Source: Fratercula arctica
Lineage: Eukaryota; Chordata; Aves; Charadriiformes; Alcidae
NCBI GenBank assembly: GCA_947846985.1
Contig: CANTUZ010000002.1
Coordinates: 157,663,389-157,727,388, forward strand
Reading direction: 5' to 3'
Length of the DNA stretch: 64,000 nt
The first letter of the stretch is position 1. Each line of letters opens with the position of its first letter. Below the pieces are notes generated by a model that was not told the DNA's origin, searched no databases, and saw only the letters and a list, made by a program, of their open reading frames with translations. Shown here one piece after another: positions 63,961-64,000 of the stretch. Made by a program: the position numbers and the translations under genes.

Positions 63961-64000
63961 GTTTGGCTTTTTGATAGGTCCCTATAGATGTGACCTCAGA

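Noticed and set aside
1..64000. A new multi-gene system or gene cluster
   Set aside because: Stops are dense, no co-oriented gene set exists, and recognisable content is limited to repeats, simple sequence and possible regulatory blocks. I found no support for such a system.

Overview
This window reads as nuclear DNA from a bird, and I find no gene in it that I can name. The organism call rests on repeats. Seven CR1 LINE pieces are present, several ending in the avian CR1 tail (ATTCTATGATTCTATGA or its reverse complement). There is also one GC-rich LTR of a kind I recognise from bird genomes. The background is AT-rich and CpG-poor, stops are frequent in all frames, and there are no operons or other bacterial features. 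The longest open frames (217, 195, 182 and 144 codons) all lie inside the GC-rich LTR and are compositional artefacts.

Layout. 1-114 is the end of a minus-strand CR1 that continues outside the window. 115-13.2 kb is unique AT-rich sequence with homopolymer tracts and one candidate minus-strand coding exon (7552-7811). A minus-strand CR1 (13.2-13.75 kb) is followed by an A-rich tract. 13.9-23.2 kb is mostly featureless, apart from a G-quadruplex motif, small hairpins and one degraded ancient repeat. CR1 copies lie at 23.25-24.0 (+), 25.8-25.9 (-) and 29.95-31.99 kb (+). The last is the longest: it keeps reverse-transcriptase remnants and is interrupted by a younger minus-strand CR1 at 30.45-30.74 kb. 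A solo LTR spans 34.44-35.28 kb. 35.3-47.5 kb is mostly unique, with a CpG-dense block at about 40.0-40.17 kb and a palindrome-rich old repeat near 43.7 kb. CR1 pieces follow at 47.5 (-) and 50.6-51.1 kb (+), the latter just after a perfect 26-bp tandem duplication. From 55 kb to the end I see no young repeat. There are blocks rich in homeodomain, POU and RUNX-like motifs (about 55.4-57.0 and 61.9-62.3 kb), and two stretches that may be very old LINE remnants.

Interpretation. The window fits intergenic or large-intron DNA, perhaps next to a developmentally regulated gene. That last point is inference from motif content only. CR1-derived sequence adds up to roughly 4.3 kb (about 7%). I find no CRISPR array, rRNA, tRNA or intact transposase, and nothing that amounts to a new biological system. 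The items most worth checking are the CpG-dense block at 40.0 kb, the exon-like segment at 7.55-7.81 kb, the motif-rich blocks near 55-62 kb, and the structure of the solo LTR.
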